Source: Flavobacterium beibuense
GTDB taxonomy: Bacteria; Bacteroidota; Bacteroidia; Flavobacteriales; Flavobacteriaceae
Direction of reading: 5' to 3'
Assembly: GCF_004151245.1 (NCBI RefSeq)
Contig: NZ_JUIW01000012.1
Span: forward strand, 59,568-123,567
DNA: 64,000 nt
Shown here: positions 1 to 9,293 of the stretch, piece by piece
Layout: each line of letters starts with the position of its first letter
Numbering within the stretch: the stretch's first letter is position 1
Notes under the pieces: generated by a model
What the model saw: the letters and a program-made list of their open reading frames with translations, nothing else
Told to the model about the DNA's origin: nothing
Database searches by the model: none
Made by a program: the position numbers and the translations under genes

Positions 1-1241
1 TCACTTACAAAACGTGAAGAATAGGTTTTATCTCTCTCGTTATAACTTTTCTCCAGATAAGCAAGTCTTTCTGTCTTAGCCCTTTCCAGCTCGCTTTGAG
101 AGAAGCCATATTTCCTTACCCTCTCGCTTTCCTCTACAAGCACCCTTAAGGCATCCAGCTGCTTATCTTCTGATGTCATTGCAAAAGACATATAAGCCTC
201 TTTTGACCTAACCATAGCACCACCGTGATAGCTGTATCCGAAAGTAAATGGCGGATTTGGTGAATTCCTAATCTCTTCAAGCCTGTTATTAAGCATTGTG
301 GCAAACAATGACCTTTCAAGACTACTTTTATAATCGTTAACAGTCACTATTTTCTTAGGCTCTGTATAGTCTTTATAAAGTACCTGTACCTGAGAACCCG
401 AAGCTTCCTTATCCGTCTCTATACAAACAAAAGTTTCCTCGTGGTTAGGAACATCAAATGTTTTTCTCGAGCGCTCTTTTTTAGGGTTCTTATAAGAAGA
501 GAAATGATCTTTTATCTTCTTTTCCATAGCATCAACATCTATATCCCCCACTACAATAACCGCCATTAGGTCGGGCCTGTACCAGTCTTTATAGAAGTTT
601 TTAATCTTATCATAAGTAAAATTCTCAAGGATTTCCTTTTGACCTATCGGCAAACGATTTGCATAATGTGATTTATACATTAATTTTGGCATGAATTGCT
701 TCATCATTCTGTCGTCTGCCCCAAGCCCAAGGCGGTACTCTTCCAGCACAACACCTCTTTCTTTGTCAATTTCTTCAGGTGTAAGCACGGCGTTAAATGC
801 CCAGTCTTCCAGTATACTGAATCCTTTTTCAAGTTTTTCCGCATCATCCGAAGGTATAGGCAGGAAATAGACCGTTTCATCAAAGCTGGTATAGGCATTA
901 AGGTGCTGCCCGAATTTAACCCCGATACTTTGCAGGTAATCTACAAGTTCGTTTTTAGGAAAATGTTTCGTACCGTTAAAGCACATATGCTCCATAAAGT
1001 GAGCAAGCCCCTGCTGGTCGTCTTCCTCTAAAATAGAACCCGCATTTATAACAAGCCTAAGGTCTACCTTGTTTTCCGGCTTGGCGTTCTTTCTAATGTA
1101 ATAGGTAAGTCCGTTTTTAAGTTTTCCTGTTCTTACGGCGGGATCAAACGGAATAGCAGAATCCCCTTTAAGGTCGATGTCCTGTGCTGAGGCAAGTAAA
1201 GGTGCAGCTACCAGAAACATCCATAATCTAATCTGTTTCAT
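1..1241 (-). CDS. M16 family zinc metallopeptidase, N-terminal part (cut by window edge)
   Basis: The 413 visible residues begin with a signal peptide (MKQIRLWMFLVAAPLLASAQ) and then an insulinase-type domain. The inverted zinc motif HFMEH lies at residues 81-85, and a downstream acidic run in EERGVVLEEYR-like context near residue 160 would supply the third zinc ligand. The second half of the first M16 domain pair follows and the frame runs off base 1 without a stop. M16 proteins of Bacteroidetes are usually about 900 residues, so roughly half is missing. It is predicted to be a periplasmic or envelope-associated peptidase that degrades peptides. The start is the ATG complement at 1239-1241, the only one that gives a clean signal peptide. 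The gene is divergent from the T9SS plug-type gene. Family assignment is firm; the substrate is unknown. Confidence 0.9.
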   Translation of the reverse strand, partial: MKQIRLWMFLVAAPLLASAQDIDLKGDSAIPFDPAVRTGKLKNGLTYYIRKNAKPENKVDLRLVINAGSILEEDDQQGLAHFMEHMCFNGTKHFPKNELVDYLQSIGVKFGQHLNAYTSFDETVYFLPIPSDDAEKLEKGFSILEDWAFNAVLTPEEIDKERGVVLEEYRLGLGADDRMMKQFMPKLMYKSHYANRLPIGQKEILENFTYDKIKNFYKDWYRPDLMAVIVVGDIDVDAMEKKIKDHFSSYKNPKKERSRKTFDVPNHEETFVCIETDKEASGSQVQVLYKDYTEPKKIVTVNDYKSSLERSLFATMLNNRLEEIRNSPNPPFTFGYSYHGGAMVRSKEAYMSFAMTSEDKQLDALRVLVEESERVRKYGFSQSELERAKTERLAYLEKSYNERDKTYSSRFVS

Positions 1242-1373
1242 ACAATTATATAGTTGGTTTGATTTTTTATTAACTTTAAAAATAACGATTTATTGCCTAT
1301 AATTTATAGCAAATCCCTAAGTGTTAAAATAAATTTTAAGAATCCTAAATTTCTCTTATCTGCTTGTATATAA

Positions 1374-1381
1374 TATATTTG
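1374..1381 (+). promoter_or_regulatory. Bacteroidetes -7 promoter element for the plug-type gene
   Basis: TATATTTG matches the TAnnTTTG consensus and lies 37 bases before the ATG at 1419. No clear -33 TTTG is seen at the right distance. Confidence 0.45.
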
Positions 1382-1418
1382 CCTATATTTACGCTCGTTA
1401 AGTAATATTATTTAAGAC

Positions 1419-2690
1419 ATGCTTAAAGCACATATACGACTTGTTTTTCTAGTTCTGTTTTTACAATTACCACATATAACTAAAGCACAAACTCAGGTGC
1501 TTCAGGAAGTAGCCCCTCCTTATAACATTAAGACGGCTTCATTTATGAAAAACGGAGAAAACGTATATCCTTTCTTTAGGTTGGGAGACAATTTCCAGTT
1601 TGTGTTTGATGATCTTTTTGGCAATGAAGCCAACTATTACTATACACTTACGCATTGTAATTACGACTGGACCAAGTCTCAGTTAACGGTTAACGAATAT
1701 CTTACAGGTTTTGACACACAGCGCATACAGACTTACCAAAACTCTTTTAACACCCTACAGATTTATTCGCACTATACATTAACCTTCCCTAATAAGTTTA
1801 CTTCAATACGACTAACAGGAAACTATATACTTAACATACTTAACGAAGATAGGGAAGTTATACTGTCCAGACGCTTTATAGTGTATGAAGAGAAGGTGGC
1901 CGTACCCCTACAGGTAAAAAGAGCCAGAGGAATGAACGAAAGGGATGAGGCACACAACATGGACTTCTCCATTAAGACCAATGCCTTTATTTTCCAGACG
2001 CCGTTACAGAATGTAAAGGTAGGAATCTTTCAAAATGGGAGGTTTGACAATGCCATATACAATATTAAGCCACAATACACTATAGGCAACGACCTTATAT
2101 ACAGATATGATAAGGAAACACAGTTTTGGGCAGGTAACGAATACCTCTATTTTGACAATAAGGACATACGGAATGCCGTAAACAATATTGTAAGGGTAAC
2201 CAGCGGTGAGATATATAATAACACACTCTACACCAACGAGGCACGAGCTAACAAGCCATACACCTATTATCCCGATATAAACGGAAACTTTGTCCCTAAC
2301 AACATAAACCTTAGTGTTACCGACGTCAACTTAGAGTCAGACTATGCATGGATATTCTTTAAACTTGAGGCGCCCACTTTCTTTGAAAAAGAAGACATAT
2401 ATATAGGCGGCATGTTTAATAATTATGCCAAGACCGATGAATACAAAATGGAGTATAACGAGAAAACGGGCATCTATGAAAAAGCCGTAATGATAAAACA
2501 GGGCTTTACCAACTATATGTATATTGCTGCCAACGCCAAAGGAAAGGTGGACGGCAAAAATGCACCAGACGGTAATTTTTTTCAAACAGAGAACGATTAT
2601 AACATTTTAGTATACTACAGAGAGAACAATGAACGTTATGATAGGGTAATTGGTTACGGATACGCCAATTCAGAAGATATTATAAACTAA
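1419..2690 (+). CDS. Type IX secretion system plug-domain protein (DUF5103 family)
   Basis: This 423-residue protein has a signal peptide ending near TKA/QTQ (about residue 23). The rest matches the Bacteroidetes DUF5103 family, with the conserved features of an N-terminal strand-rich domain (VFDDLFGNEANYYYTLTHCN, residues about 64-83), ERDEAHNMDFSI and a C-terminal YIAANAKGK...DGNFFQTENDYNILVYYR block. Members of this family include the Plug protein that closes the periplasmic side of the SprA translocon of the type IX secretion system. Whether this copy is the SprA plug or a paralogue cannot be told from the window. It lies upstream of apaG in the same direction, with its own -7 element before it. 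Length is normal for the family. Confidence 0.8.
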   Translation: MLKAHIRLVFLVLFLQLPHITKAQTQVLQEVAPPYNIKTASFMKNGENVYPFFRLGDNFQFVFDDLFGNEANYYYTLTHCNYDWTKSQLTVNEYLTGFDTQRIQTYQNSFNTLQIYSHYTLTFPNKFTSIRLTGNYILNILNEDREVILSRRFIVYEEKVAVPLQVKRARGMNERDEAHNMDFSIKTNAFIFQTPLQNVKVGIFQNGRFDNAIYNIKPQYTIGNDLIYRYDKETQFWAGNEYLYFDNKDIRNAVNNIVRVTSGEIYNNTLYTNEARANKPYTYYPDINGNFVPNNINLSVTDVNLESDYAWIFFKLEAPTFFEKEDIYIGGMFNNYAKTDEYKMEYNEKTGIYEKAVMIKQGFTNYMYIAANAKGKVDGKNAPDGNFFQTENDYNILVYYRENNERYDRVIGYGYANSEDIIN

Positions 2691-2761
2691 ATATCAGTTA
2701 GTTAAAAAATTCTTTCTGATAATTTAATATCGTAAATAAATCTAAAACAATAATTAATTCG

Positions 2762-2769
2762 TATTTTTG
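2762..2769 (+). promoter_or_regulatory. -7 promoter element for apaG
   Basis: TATTTTTG fits TAnnTTTG and lies 24-32 bases before the two candidate ATG codons of apaG, so apaG probably has its own short-leader transcript. Confidence 0.5.
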
Positions 2770-2793
2770 TTAGGCAATTTGGTTATGCAACAT

Positions 2794-3180
2794 ATGGTAA
2801 CACAAATAACAAGAGGCATAAAGATTTCGGTTTCTACTAGTTTTGAAGGCACTTACTTTAAAAACTACAAGATTCATTTTGCCTTTACTTACGAGGTAAC
2901 CATAGAAAACCAAAGCAAAGATTCCGTACAGTTAAATTCCCGCCACTGGGAAATTTACGACTCCCTTAATGATATTGAAATTGTAGACGGCGAAGGTGTA
3001 ATAGGCAAAAAACCTGTTTTAAAACCGGGCGAAAAACACACTTACAGTTCCGGCTGTCTTTTGGCTTCTCCTTTTGGAGCCATGAGAGGTTATTTCAATA
3101 TGATTAACTTTACTTCTACCCGAACTTTCAGGGTAATTATACCTACTTTCAGGTTAAGCGCTCCTTTTGCCCTTAATTAA
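2794..3180 (+). CDS. apaG: ApaG domain protein (Co2+/Mg2+ efflux-associated)
   Basis: This protein of about 128 residues has the ApaG/FN3-like beta-sandwich pattern: TRGIKISVSTSFEG near the N terminus, VTIENQSKDSVQL, HWEIYDSLN, GVIGKKPVLKPGEKHTYSSG and the final FRVIIPTFRLSAPF. ApaG is linked to cobalt resistance and Mg homeostasis in enterobacteria, but its biochemical role is not settled. I chose the ATG at 2794 because family members begin MVxQITRG. An ATG three codons upstream (2785) would also work. A TTG-initiated extension to 2767 would start inside the promoter element and is rejected. Confidence 0.9.
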   Translation: MVTQITRGIKISVSTSFEGTYFKNYKIHFAFTYEVTIENQSKDSVQLNSRHWEIYDSLNDIEIVDGEGVIGKKPVLKPGEKHTYSSGCLLASPFGAMRGYFNMINFTSTRTFRVIIPTFRLSAPFALN

Positions 3181-3243
3181 AGTATTTTCAGGCATACCCA
3201 TTCATCAGTGATTTTTTTGCAATTAAACAGCAGATTATTTCCG

Positions 3244-3251
3244 TATATTTG
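3244..3251 (+). promoter_or_regulatory. -7 promoter element for pruA
   Basis: TATATTTG lies 42 bases before the pruA ATG. A TTTTTTG run lies upstream, at a slightly long distance (about 24 bases). Confidence 0.5.
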
Positions 3252-3292
3252 CATTACTAAAAATTTTTTAATTGCTTAAATTATAAATTATT

Positions 3293-4924
3293 ATGCCAAA
3301 AGGAATATACAACGTACCCGAGGCTTTTAACGAACCCGTTAAATCTTATGCTCCCGGAACTACGGAAAGAGAGCAGGTACTGGCCACTTTTAAAGAACTT
3401 TACAACACTATAGTTGATGTACCTTTATATATTGGTACGGAAGAAATCCGTACAGGGAAGACAAAAACAATAAACCCTCCTTTTGATCACAAAAAAACGG
3501 TAGGTACTTACCATGAAGCAGAAAAAGAGCACGTGGTTAAAGCTATTGAAACTGCACTTGAAGCCCGCAAAAAATGGGCATCAATGGCTTGGGAGCAAAG
3601 AGCTTCTATCTTTCTTAAGGCAGCTGAGCTTTTAGCAGGTCCTTACCGTGCAAAAATTAACGCTGCTACCATGATAGCTCAGGCTAAAACAGTTCACCAG
3701 GCAGAAATTGATGCTGCTTGTGAGTTTATTGACTTCCTGCGTTTTAATGTAGAATATATGACACAGATATATGCTGAACAGCCTGTATCTTCAGACGGTA
3801 TATGGAACAGAATGGAACACCGTCCGCTGGAAGGTTTCATTTATGCCATCACTCCGTTTAACTTTACTGCTATTGCAGGTAACCTTCCTGCCTCTCCTGC
3901 CCTAATGGGTAACGTAGTGGTATGGAAACCAAGTGCCGCCCAGGTTTACAGCGCTAATGTAATTATGGAAGTATTTAAACTTGCAGGATTACCTGACGGT
4001 GTAATAAACATGGTACACGGTGACCCTGTTATGATTACAGATACACTTTTAGAAAGCCCTGATTTTGCAGGAATACACTATACAGGTTCTACAGCCGTAT
4101 TTAATGGTATTTGGGCAAAAATAGGTCAGAATATGGGTAAAGGCATTTACAAAACCTACCCAAGAATTGTAGGTGAAACAGGAGGTAAAGATTTCGTTCT
4201 TGCTCACCCTTCATCTATACCTGCACAGGTAGCAACAGGCCTTTCAAGAGGTGCTTTTGAATTCCAGGGACAAAAATGTTCTGCAGCTTCAAGAGCTTAT
4301 ATCCCTCAGTCAATATGGCCGGCTGTAAAAGACCAGCTTGTTGCTGATATCGCTTCAATGAAAATGGGTTCTCCGGAAAATCTTTCAAACTTCATTACAT
4401 GTGTAATACACGAAGGTTCTTTTGATAAGCTTGCAAAATATATTGATGCGGCTAAAAACTCTCCTGAAGCCGAAATTATTGCAGGTGGTAAGTATGATAA
4501 ATCTGTAGGTTACTTTATTGAGCCAACAGTTATTGTAACTACAAACCCTCAATATGAGACTATGCACACTGAGCTTTTTGGCCCGGTACTTACAATATAT
4601 GTTTATGAGGATGCTAAATGGGAAGAAACCCTTAAACTTGTAGACGAAACTTCTCCATACGCTTTAACGGGAGCTATTTTCAGTCAGGATCGTTATGCTA
4701 TAGAGCAGGCTACAAAAGCGCTTGAAAACTGCGCAGGTAACTTCTATATCAACGACAAGCCAACAGGTGCAGTTGTAGGACAACAGCCTTTTGGTGGCGC
4801 AAGAGCATCTGGAACTAACGACAAGGCAGGTTCAATCCTTAACCTTTTACGTTGGGTTTCTCCAAGAACAATTAAAGAAACATTTGTTCCGCCAACAGAT
4901 TACAGATATCCTTTCTTAGGATAA
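3293..4924 (+). CDS. pruA: L-glutamate gamma-semialdehyde (1-pyrroline-5-carboxylate) dehydrogenase
   Basis: This 543-residue aldehyde dehydrogenase oxidises glutamate semialdehyde to glutamate with NAD, the second step of proline catabolism. Visible family features are ITPFNFTAIAGNLPASPALMGN (cofactor-binding region), VGETGGKDFVLAHPS (catalytic Glu region), FEFQGQKCSAASRAYIP with the catalytic Cys, TELFGPVLTIYVY and QPFGGARASGTNDKAGS. The RAY/FNFTAIAGN signature and the length separate P5C dehydrogenase from general aldehyde dehydrogenases. It stands alone, with no proline dehydrogenase beside it, has its own promoter and ends in a strong terminator. Confidence 0.95.
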   Translation: MPKGIYNVPEAFNEPVKSYAPGTTEREQVLATFKELYNTIVDVPLYIGTEEIRTGKTKTINPPFDHKKTVGTYHEAEKEHVVKAIETALEARKKWASMAWEQRASIFLKAAELLAGPYRAKINAATMIAQAKTVHQAEIDAACEFIDFLRFNVEYMTQIYAEQPVSSDGIWNRMEHRPLEGFIYAITPFNFTAIAGNLPASPALMGNVVVWKPSAAQVYSANVIMEVFKLAGLPDGVINMVHGDPVMITDTLLESPDFAGIHYTGSTAVFNGIWAKIGQNMGKGIYKTYPRIVGETGGKDFVLAHPSSIPAQVATGLSRGAFEFQGQKCSAASRAYIPQSIWPAVKDQLVADIASMKMGSPENLSNFITCVIHEGSFDKLAKYIDAAKNSPEAEIIAGGKYDKSVGYFIEPTVIVTTNPQYETMHTELFGPVLTIYVYEDAKWEETLKLVDETSPYALTGAIFSQDRYAIEQATKALENCAGNFYINDKPTGAVVGQQPFGGARASGTNDKAGSILNLLRWVSPRTIKETFVPPTDYRYPFLG

Positions 4925-4930
4925 CATCAT

Positions 4931-4964
4931 AAAAAAAGGCTTCCGAAACGGAAGCCTTTTTTAT
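4931..4964. terminator. Bidirectional terminator between pruA and rsmG
   Basis: GGCTTCCG (4938-4945) and CGGAAGCC (4949-4956) form a perfect 8-bp stem with loop AAA. It is flanked by A7 on the left and T6 on the right, so it can end transcripts from both convergent genes. Confidence 0.9.
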
Positions 4965-5594
4965 TTATATTTTATATTTCATTGCCAGGTGTACCACCTT
5001 TTTGGTCTCAAAAAATTCATCATTAAAAAACTCTGAAAGATCATAAAGCGTAGTTCTCTGAAAAACAGAAAGCTCTTCGGTAAGATCACCTCCTTTTAGA
5101 TAAAGGATACCGTTTGGCAAATCATGATTCTGGTCTTTCTTCACCTTACCCCTAACCCACTTTACAAAATCGGGCATATTGGTAACGGCACGGCTCACAA
5201 TAAAGTCAAACTCCTTATTTATCTTTTCAGCGCGCATCTGTTCGGCTTTTACATTCTTAAGTCCAAGTCCGGCAGCTACCTCGTTAACTACCTTTATCTT
5301 TTTTGCAATTACGTCTATTAGATAGAAATTGGTTTCAGGAAAAAGTATTGCAAGCGGTATTCCCGGAAAACCTCCACCAGTCCCTACGTCCATCACATCG
5401 GCACCCGGTTTAAACTTCATAACTTTAGCAATACCAAGTGAGTGTAATACATGTTTAGTATACAATGACTCGATATCCTTTCTGGAAATCACATTAATTT
5501 TTGCGTTCCATTCGGTATAAAGTTCTTCCAGTTTTGCGAATTGTTCTTTTTGCTTTTCGGTCAGATCCGGAAAATATCTAACAATCTCCTCCAT
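4965..5594 (-). CDS. rsmG: 16S rRNA (guanine-527 N7)-methyltransferase RsmG
   Basis: This 209-residue SAM-dependent methyltransferase modifies G527 of 16S rRNA. Motif I is seen as DVMDVGTGGGFPGIPLAILFP, followed by LIDVIAKKIKVV and FDFIVSRAVTNMPDFVKWV. The N-terminal KLEELYTEWNAKINVISRKD block is typical of RsmG/GidB. The start is the ATG at 5594, because the codon just upstream is TTG and adds nothing conserved. It is transcribed divergently from the desaturase and has a -7 element at 5611-5618. Confidence 0.95.
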   Translation of the reverse strand: MEEIVRYFPDLTEKQKEQFAKLEELYTEWNAKINVISRKDIESLYTKHVLHSLGIAKVMKFKPGADVMDVGTGGGFPGIPLAILFPETNFYLIDVIAKKIKVVNEVAAGLGLKNVKAEQMRAEKINKEFDFIVSRAVTNMPDFVKWVRGKVKKDQNHDLPNGILYLKGGDLTEELSVFQRTTLYDLSEFFNDEFFETKKVVHLAMKYKI

Positions 5595-5610
5595 CAATTT
5601 TAATTTTAGG

Positions 5611-5618
5611 CAAAAGTA
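5611..5618 (-). promoter_or_regulatory. -7 promoter element for rsmG
   Basis: The minus strand reads TACTTTTG, a full match to TAnnTTTG, 17 bases before the ATG. Confidence 0.5.
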
Positions 5619-5675
5619 AGCATTTTAAGCGCTAATTTTTACATCATTTTTTTCGTTTTGCTACTCATTAATAAT

Positions 5676-5683
5676 TACCTTTG
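5676..5683 (+). promoter_or_regulatory. -7 promoter element for the desaturase
   Basis: TACCTTTG lies 28 bases before the ATG at 5711, with TTTG at 5657-5660 as a possible -33 box (15-base gap, a little short). It also explains why the TTG at 5681 inside the element should not be taken as the start codon. Confidence 0.5.
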
Positions 5684-5710
5684 AAGCTTCTAGATTTGAA
5701 ATATAAATAC

Positions 5711-6805
5711 ATGAATATCAACACTCCCGTTTTTTCTAAAAACGACTCAATAAAATTTTTCAGGACTCTAAACAAACGCGTAAACGACTACTTTAAAGAA
5801 AACAACCTGAAAAAAACCGGAAACTGGCAGCTGCATCTAAAAGCAATCGTAATGTTTGCCCTGTTTTTGGCTCCCTATTTTTTAATACTGACACTTAACC
5901 TGCCTGTTTGGGCACAGTTCCTTTTAACCATTGTTATGGGAGTAGGTATGGCCGGTGTGGGCATGAATGTAATGCACGACGGTAACCATGGCTCCTATTC
6001 TTCTAAATCGTGGTTAAATAACTTTATGGGCGGCAGTATTTACATCCTTGCAGGAAACGTATACAACTGGCAGGTACAGCACAATGTACTTCACCACACG
6101 TATACTAACATTCACGGGCATGATGAGGATCTTGATGCCGGAAGGGTAATACGTTTTTCACAAAGTGCAAAATGGAGAAGATTCCATAAATTTCAGCATT
6201 ACTATTCCATTTTCCTTTACGGACTGCTTACTTTTAACTGGGCTATTACAACCGATATAAAACAAATGAGAAGGTATATTAAAAAAGGCCTTTCTTACGG
6301 TAAATTCCAGAGTCCGGTTAAACAATGGACGGTACTGGTAGTAACAAAACTTATTTATGTTGTGGTATGGCTTGCCATTCCTATGATTTTAGGCATTACA
6401 TGGTGGAAAGTACTTATAGGCTTTTTTGTAATGCACTATACTGCCGGACTTATTTTAAGCGTGGTTTTCCAATTGGCACACGTTGTTGAAGAAACCGACA
6501 ACCCTATACCGGGTGAAAACGGTGAGATAGAAAACACATGGGCAATACACCAGCTTTATACAACTGCCAATTTTGCTCCTAAAAACAAAATTGTAAACTG
6601 GTTTACCGGAGGATTAAACCACCAGATAGAACATCACATTTTTCCAAACATAAGCCATATTCACTATGGTGCTATTGCAAAAATCGTGAAACAAACCGCT
6701 AAAGAGCACAACCTGCCTTACCATGAGTTTAAAACCATGCGCAGCGCCATAGCGGCACACTTTAAGCATCTAAAAGAGCTGGGCATGAAACCCGCATTAA
6801 ATTAA
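5711..6805 (+). CDS. Membrane fatty acid desaturase (acyl-CoA/acyl-lipid)
   Basis: This integral membrane di-iron desaturase of 364 residues has three histidine boxes: HDGNH at 89-93, HNVLHH at 124-129 and HQIEHH at 304-309. Paired hydrophobic segments lie near residues 45-75 and 205-255. The QIEHH form of the third box is shared with front-end and acyl-lipid desaturases, so it probably inserts a double bond into a membrane acyl chain to adjust fluidity. Regiospecificity cannot be read from sequence. There is no fused cytochrome b5 domain. It is followed after 31 bases by an aminotransferase in the same direction. I took the ATG at 5711 rather than the upstream TTG. Confidence 0.9.
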   Translation: MNINTPVFSKNDSIKFFRTLNKRVNDYFKENNLKKTGNWQLHLKAIVMFALFLAPYFLILTLNLPVWAQFLLTIVMGVGMAGVGMNVMHDGNHGSYSSKSWLNNFMGGSIYILAGNVYNWQVQHNVLHHTYTNIHGHDEDLDAGRVIRFSQSAKWRRFHKFQHYYSIFLYGLLTFNWAITTDIKQMRRYIKKGLSYGKFQSPVKQWTVLVVTKLIYVVVWLAIPMILGITWWKVLIGFFVMHYTAGLILSVVFQLAHVVEETDNPIPGENGEIENTWAIHQLYTTANFAPKNKIVNWFTGGLNHQIEHHIFPNISHIHYGAIAKIVKQTAKEHNLPYHEFKTMRSAIAAHFKHLKELGMKPALN

Positions 6806-6836
6806 TAATTTTAAGTCAATTAAACACAGTACGACG

Positions 6837-8021
6837 ATGAATCAGCTTTCTGACAGGATCAATAATCTGTCTACCTCACAAACGCTTGCTATGGCAGCAA
6901 AAGCCAGAGAGCTAAAAGCACAGGGAAAAGATATTATAAGCCTTAGCCTTGGCGAACCGGATTTTAATACTCCGGATTTTATTAAAGAAGCGGCTAAAAA
7001 AGCCATTGACGAAAACTACAGCGCTTATACACCGGTAGACGGTTATGTTGAGCTTAAAGAAGCTATTTGCCGTAAGTTTAAAAGAGATAACGGTCTTGAT
7101 TATACACCGTCTCAAATTGTTGTTTCAACAGGTGCAAAACAGTCCCTTTACAACATTGCACAGGTAATGCTTAATGATGGTGATGAGGTATTGCTGCCTG
7201 CTCCATACTGGGTAAGCTATGTAGAGATTGTTAAGCTTTCCGGAGGTGTACCGGTTGAGGTACCTACTTCGGTAGAGACTGATTTTAAAATGACTGCAGA
7301 GCAGCTTGAGGCAGCTATTACGCCTAAAACAAAAATGATGTGGTTTAGCTCACCTTGTAACCCAAGTGGTTCGGTTTACAGCCGTGAGGAACTTACTGCT
7401 ATCGCTAAAGTATTAGAAAAATACCCTAACATATACATTGTATCTGATGAGATTTATGAGCACATTAACTACTCAGGTACATTTTGCAGTATAGGTTCTA
7501 TACCTGGAATGCTGGAAAGAACAATTACCGTAAACGGTGTGGCAAAAGCTTTCGCCATGACAGGATGGAGAATTGGGTACATAGGCGCTCCTGAGTTTAT
7601 TGCCAAAGCATGTACAAAAATACAGGGACAGGTAACAAGTGGTGCTAACAGTATCGCTCAGCGTGCTACCATTGCTGCTGTAGATGCCGATTCTTCTGCT
7701 ATTAAGTACATGGTGGATGCTTTCCATAGGCGCAGGGATTTAGTTATAGGTCTTGCTCAGGAAATCCCGGGCTTTAAATTAAACGTCCCGGAAGGTGCAT
7801 TTTATGTTTTCCCTGACGTATCTTACTACTTTGGTAAAACATTAAACGGAGTGGAAATTAAAAATGCAGACGATTTCTCTATGTACCTGTTAGAGCATGC
7901 TAATGTGGCTACCGTAACAGGAGATGCATTTGGCAACCCTAACTGTATCCGTTTCTCTTATGCTACAAGCGAAGAGCAACTGATTGAAGCTTTACGAAGA
8001 ATTAAAGAAGCACTTGCTTAA
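6837..8021 (+). CDS. PLP-dependent aminotransferase, aspartate aminotransferase type
   Basis: This 394-residue class I aminotransferase resembles the AspC/AspB group common in Bacteroidetes. It has SLSLGEPDFNTPDFI near the N terminus, STGAKQSLYNI, SSPCNPSGSVYSREEL, VSDEIYEHINY, and the PLP lysine K237 in AKAFAMTGWRIGY. It is predicted to interconvert aspartate and oxaloacetate in the cytoplasm, although related enzymes accept other amino acids. It may be cotranscribed with the desaturase upstream and ends in a clear terminator before purT. Confidence 0.9.
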   Translation: MNQLSDRINNLSTSQTLAMAAKARELKAQGKDIISLSLGEPDFNTPDFIKEAAKKAIDENYSAYTPVDGYVELKEAICRKFKRDNGLDYTPSQIVVSTGAKQSLYNIAQVMLNDGDEVLLPAPYWVSYVEIVKLSGGVPVEVPTSVETDFKMTAEQLEAAITPKTKMMWFSSPCNPSGSVYSREELTAIAKVLEKYPNIYIVSDEIYEHINYSGTFCSIGSIPGMLERTITVNGVAKAFAMTGWRIGYIGAPEFIAKACTKIQGQVTSGANSIAQRATIAAVDADSSAIKYMVDAFHRRRDLVIGLAQEIPGFKLNVPEGAFYVFPDVSYYFGKTLNGVEIKNADDFSMYLLEHANVATVTGDAFGNPNCIRFSYATSEEQLIEALRRIKEALA

Positions 8022-8032
8022 TACAAAATACT

Positions 8033-8056
8033 GCCCTGCCTAAAGCAGGGCTTTTT
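8033..8056 (+). terminator. Terminator after the aminotransferase
   Basis: GCCCTGC (8033-8039), loop CTAAA, GCAGGGC (8045-8051), then T5. Confidence 0.85.
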
Positions 8057-8081
8057 GATTATATAGTACATTATAAGGAAT

Positions 8082-9248
8082 ATGCAGAAAAAAATACTTT
8101 TATTAGGCTCAGGAGAATTAGGTAAAGAATTTGTAATTGCAGCACAGCGTATTGGCCAGACTGTAATAGCTGTAGACAGCTACGAAGGCGCTCCTGCCAT
8201 GCAGGTAGCCGACGGTTTTGAGGTTATCAATATGCTTGATGGCTCAGCACTTGATGCGGTTGTAGCAAAACACAATACTGATTTTATAGTTCCTGAAATT
8301 GAAGCGATAAGAACAGAGCGTTTTTACGATTATGAAAAGCAGGGCGTTACTGTAGTGCCATCTGCAAAGGCGGCTAACTTTACCATGAACCGTAAAGCAA
8401 TACGTGACCTTGCAGCAAAAGACCTTGGCCTGCGTACGGCTAATTACCGTTATGCAACTTCTGCCGAAGAGCTTGAGAAAGCTGTAAGCGAAGTAGGTAT
8501 GCCATGTGTGGTAAAGCCGCTTATGTCCTCTTCAGGTAAAGGGCAGTCTACCATTAAAACACATGAGGATATTGAAAAAGCATGGAAATATGCTGTAGAA
8601 GGTTCCCGTGGTGATGTAGTAGAAGTTATTGTTGAAGCTTTCGTAAACTTCCATTCCGAAATTACATTACTTACCGTTACCCAAAACAATAACCCTACCC
8701 TGTTTTGCGCTCCAATAGGCCACAGACAGGAACGTGGTGACTACCAGGAAAGCTGGCAGCCTGCAAGAGTTAGCGATAAGGATATTGCAGAAGCTCAGGA
8801 TATGGCTCGCAAAGTTACCGAAGCTTTAGGCGGAGCAGGAATATTTGGTGTGGAGTTTTTCCTTACGGATGAAGGAGTTTACTTCTCTGAACTATCACCA
8901 AGGCCACACGACACAGGCATGGTAACACTGGCAGGGACTCAAAACTTTAATGAGTTTGAACTGCACTTAAGAGCAATATTAAGCTTACCAATAGCCAAAA
9001 TCACGTTGGAGAGAAACGGTGCAAGTGCCGTGATACTTGCTTCGGAAAACAGCAATAGTCCTACCTATAGCGGAGTGGAAAAGATTGCTGCTTTACCTAA
9101 AACTGATTTCAGGTTATTTGGTAAACCAACATCACGTCCTTACCGCAGGATGGGTGTTGCACTAACGTATGACAATACTGATACTTCGGTAGAAACTATA
9201 GTTGAAAAAGCTATTGCAGCCGCTGCATTAGTAAAAGTAAATGCATAA
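8082..9248 (+). CDS. purT: Formate-dependent phosphoribosylglycinamide formyltransferase (GART 2)
   Basis: This 388-residue ATP-grasp enzyme makes formyl-GAR from GAR, formate and ATP, the folate-independent route for step 3 of purine synthesis. The N-terminal [27 protein letters not shown] (carboxylate-binding), [15 protein letters not shown] (ATP-grasp loop), [27 protein letters not shown] (metal and ATP ligands) and [15 protein letters not shown] are diagnostic of PurT. It stands alone between two terminators. The start at 8082 is the only ATG that keeps the glycine-rich N terminus. Confidence 0.96.
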   Translation: MQKKILLLGSGELGKEFVIAAQRIGQTVIAVDSYEGAPAMQVADGFEVINMLDGSALDAVVAKHNTDFIVPEIEAIRTERFYDYEKQGVTVVPSAKAANFTMNRKAIRDLAAKDLGLRTANYRYATSAEELEKAVSEVGMPCVVKPLMSSSGKGQSTIKTHEDIEKAWKYAVEGSRGDVVEVIVEAFVNFHSEITLLTVTQNNNPTLFCAPIGHRQERGDYQESWQPARVSDKDIAEAQDMARKVTEALGGAGIFGVEFFLTDEGVYFSELSPRPHDTGMVTLAGTQNFNEFELHLRAILSLPIAKITLERNGASAVILASENSNSPTYSGVEKIAALPKTDFRLFGKPTSRPYRRMGVALTYDNTDTSVETIVEKAIAAAALVKVNA

Positions 9249-9261
9249 AAAATACAACAAT

Positions 9262-9293
9262 AAAAAAGGCCGGGTAAACCCGGCCTTTTTTAT
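9262..9293. terminator. Bidirectional terminator, purT and the 543-residue membrane protein gene
   Basis: GGCCGGG (9268-9274), loop TAAA, CCCGGCC (9279-9285), with A6 on the left and T6 on the right. The right side overlaps the last codons of the minus-strand gene. Confidence 0.9.

Noticed and set aside
696..1031. 111-residue open frame on the plus strand
   Set aside because: It lies antisense inside the M16 protease, whose reading frame, zinc motif and signal peptide are clear; no conserved features.
5681..5710. TTG start of the desaturase ten codons upstream of the chosen ATG
   Set aside because: The TTG overlaps the TACCTTTG promoter element, so it could not be on the transcript.
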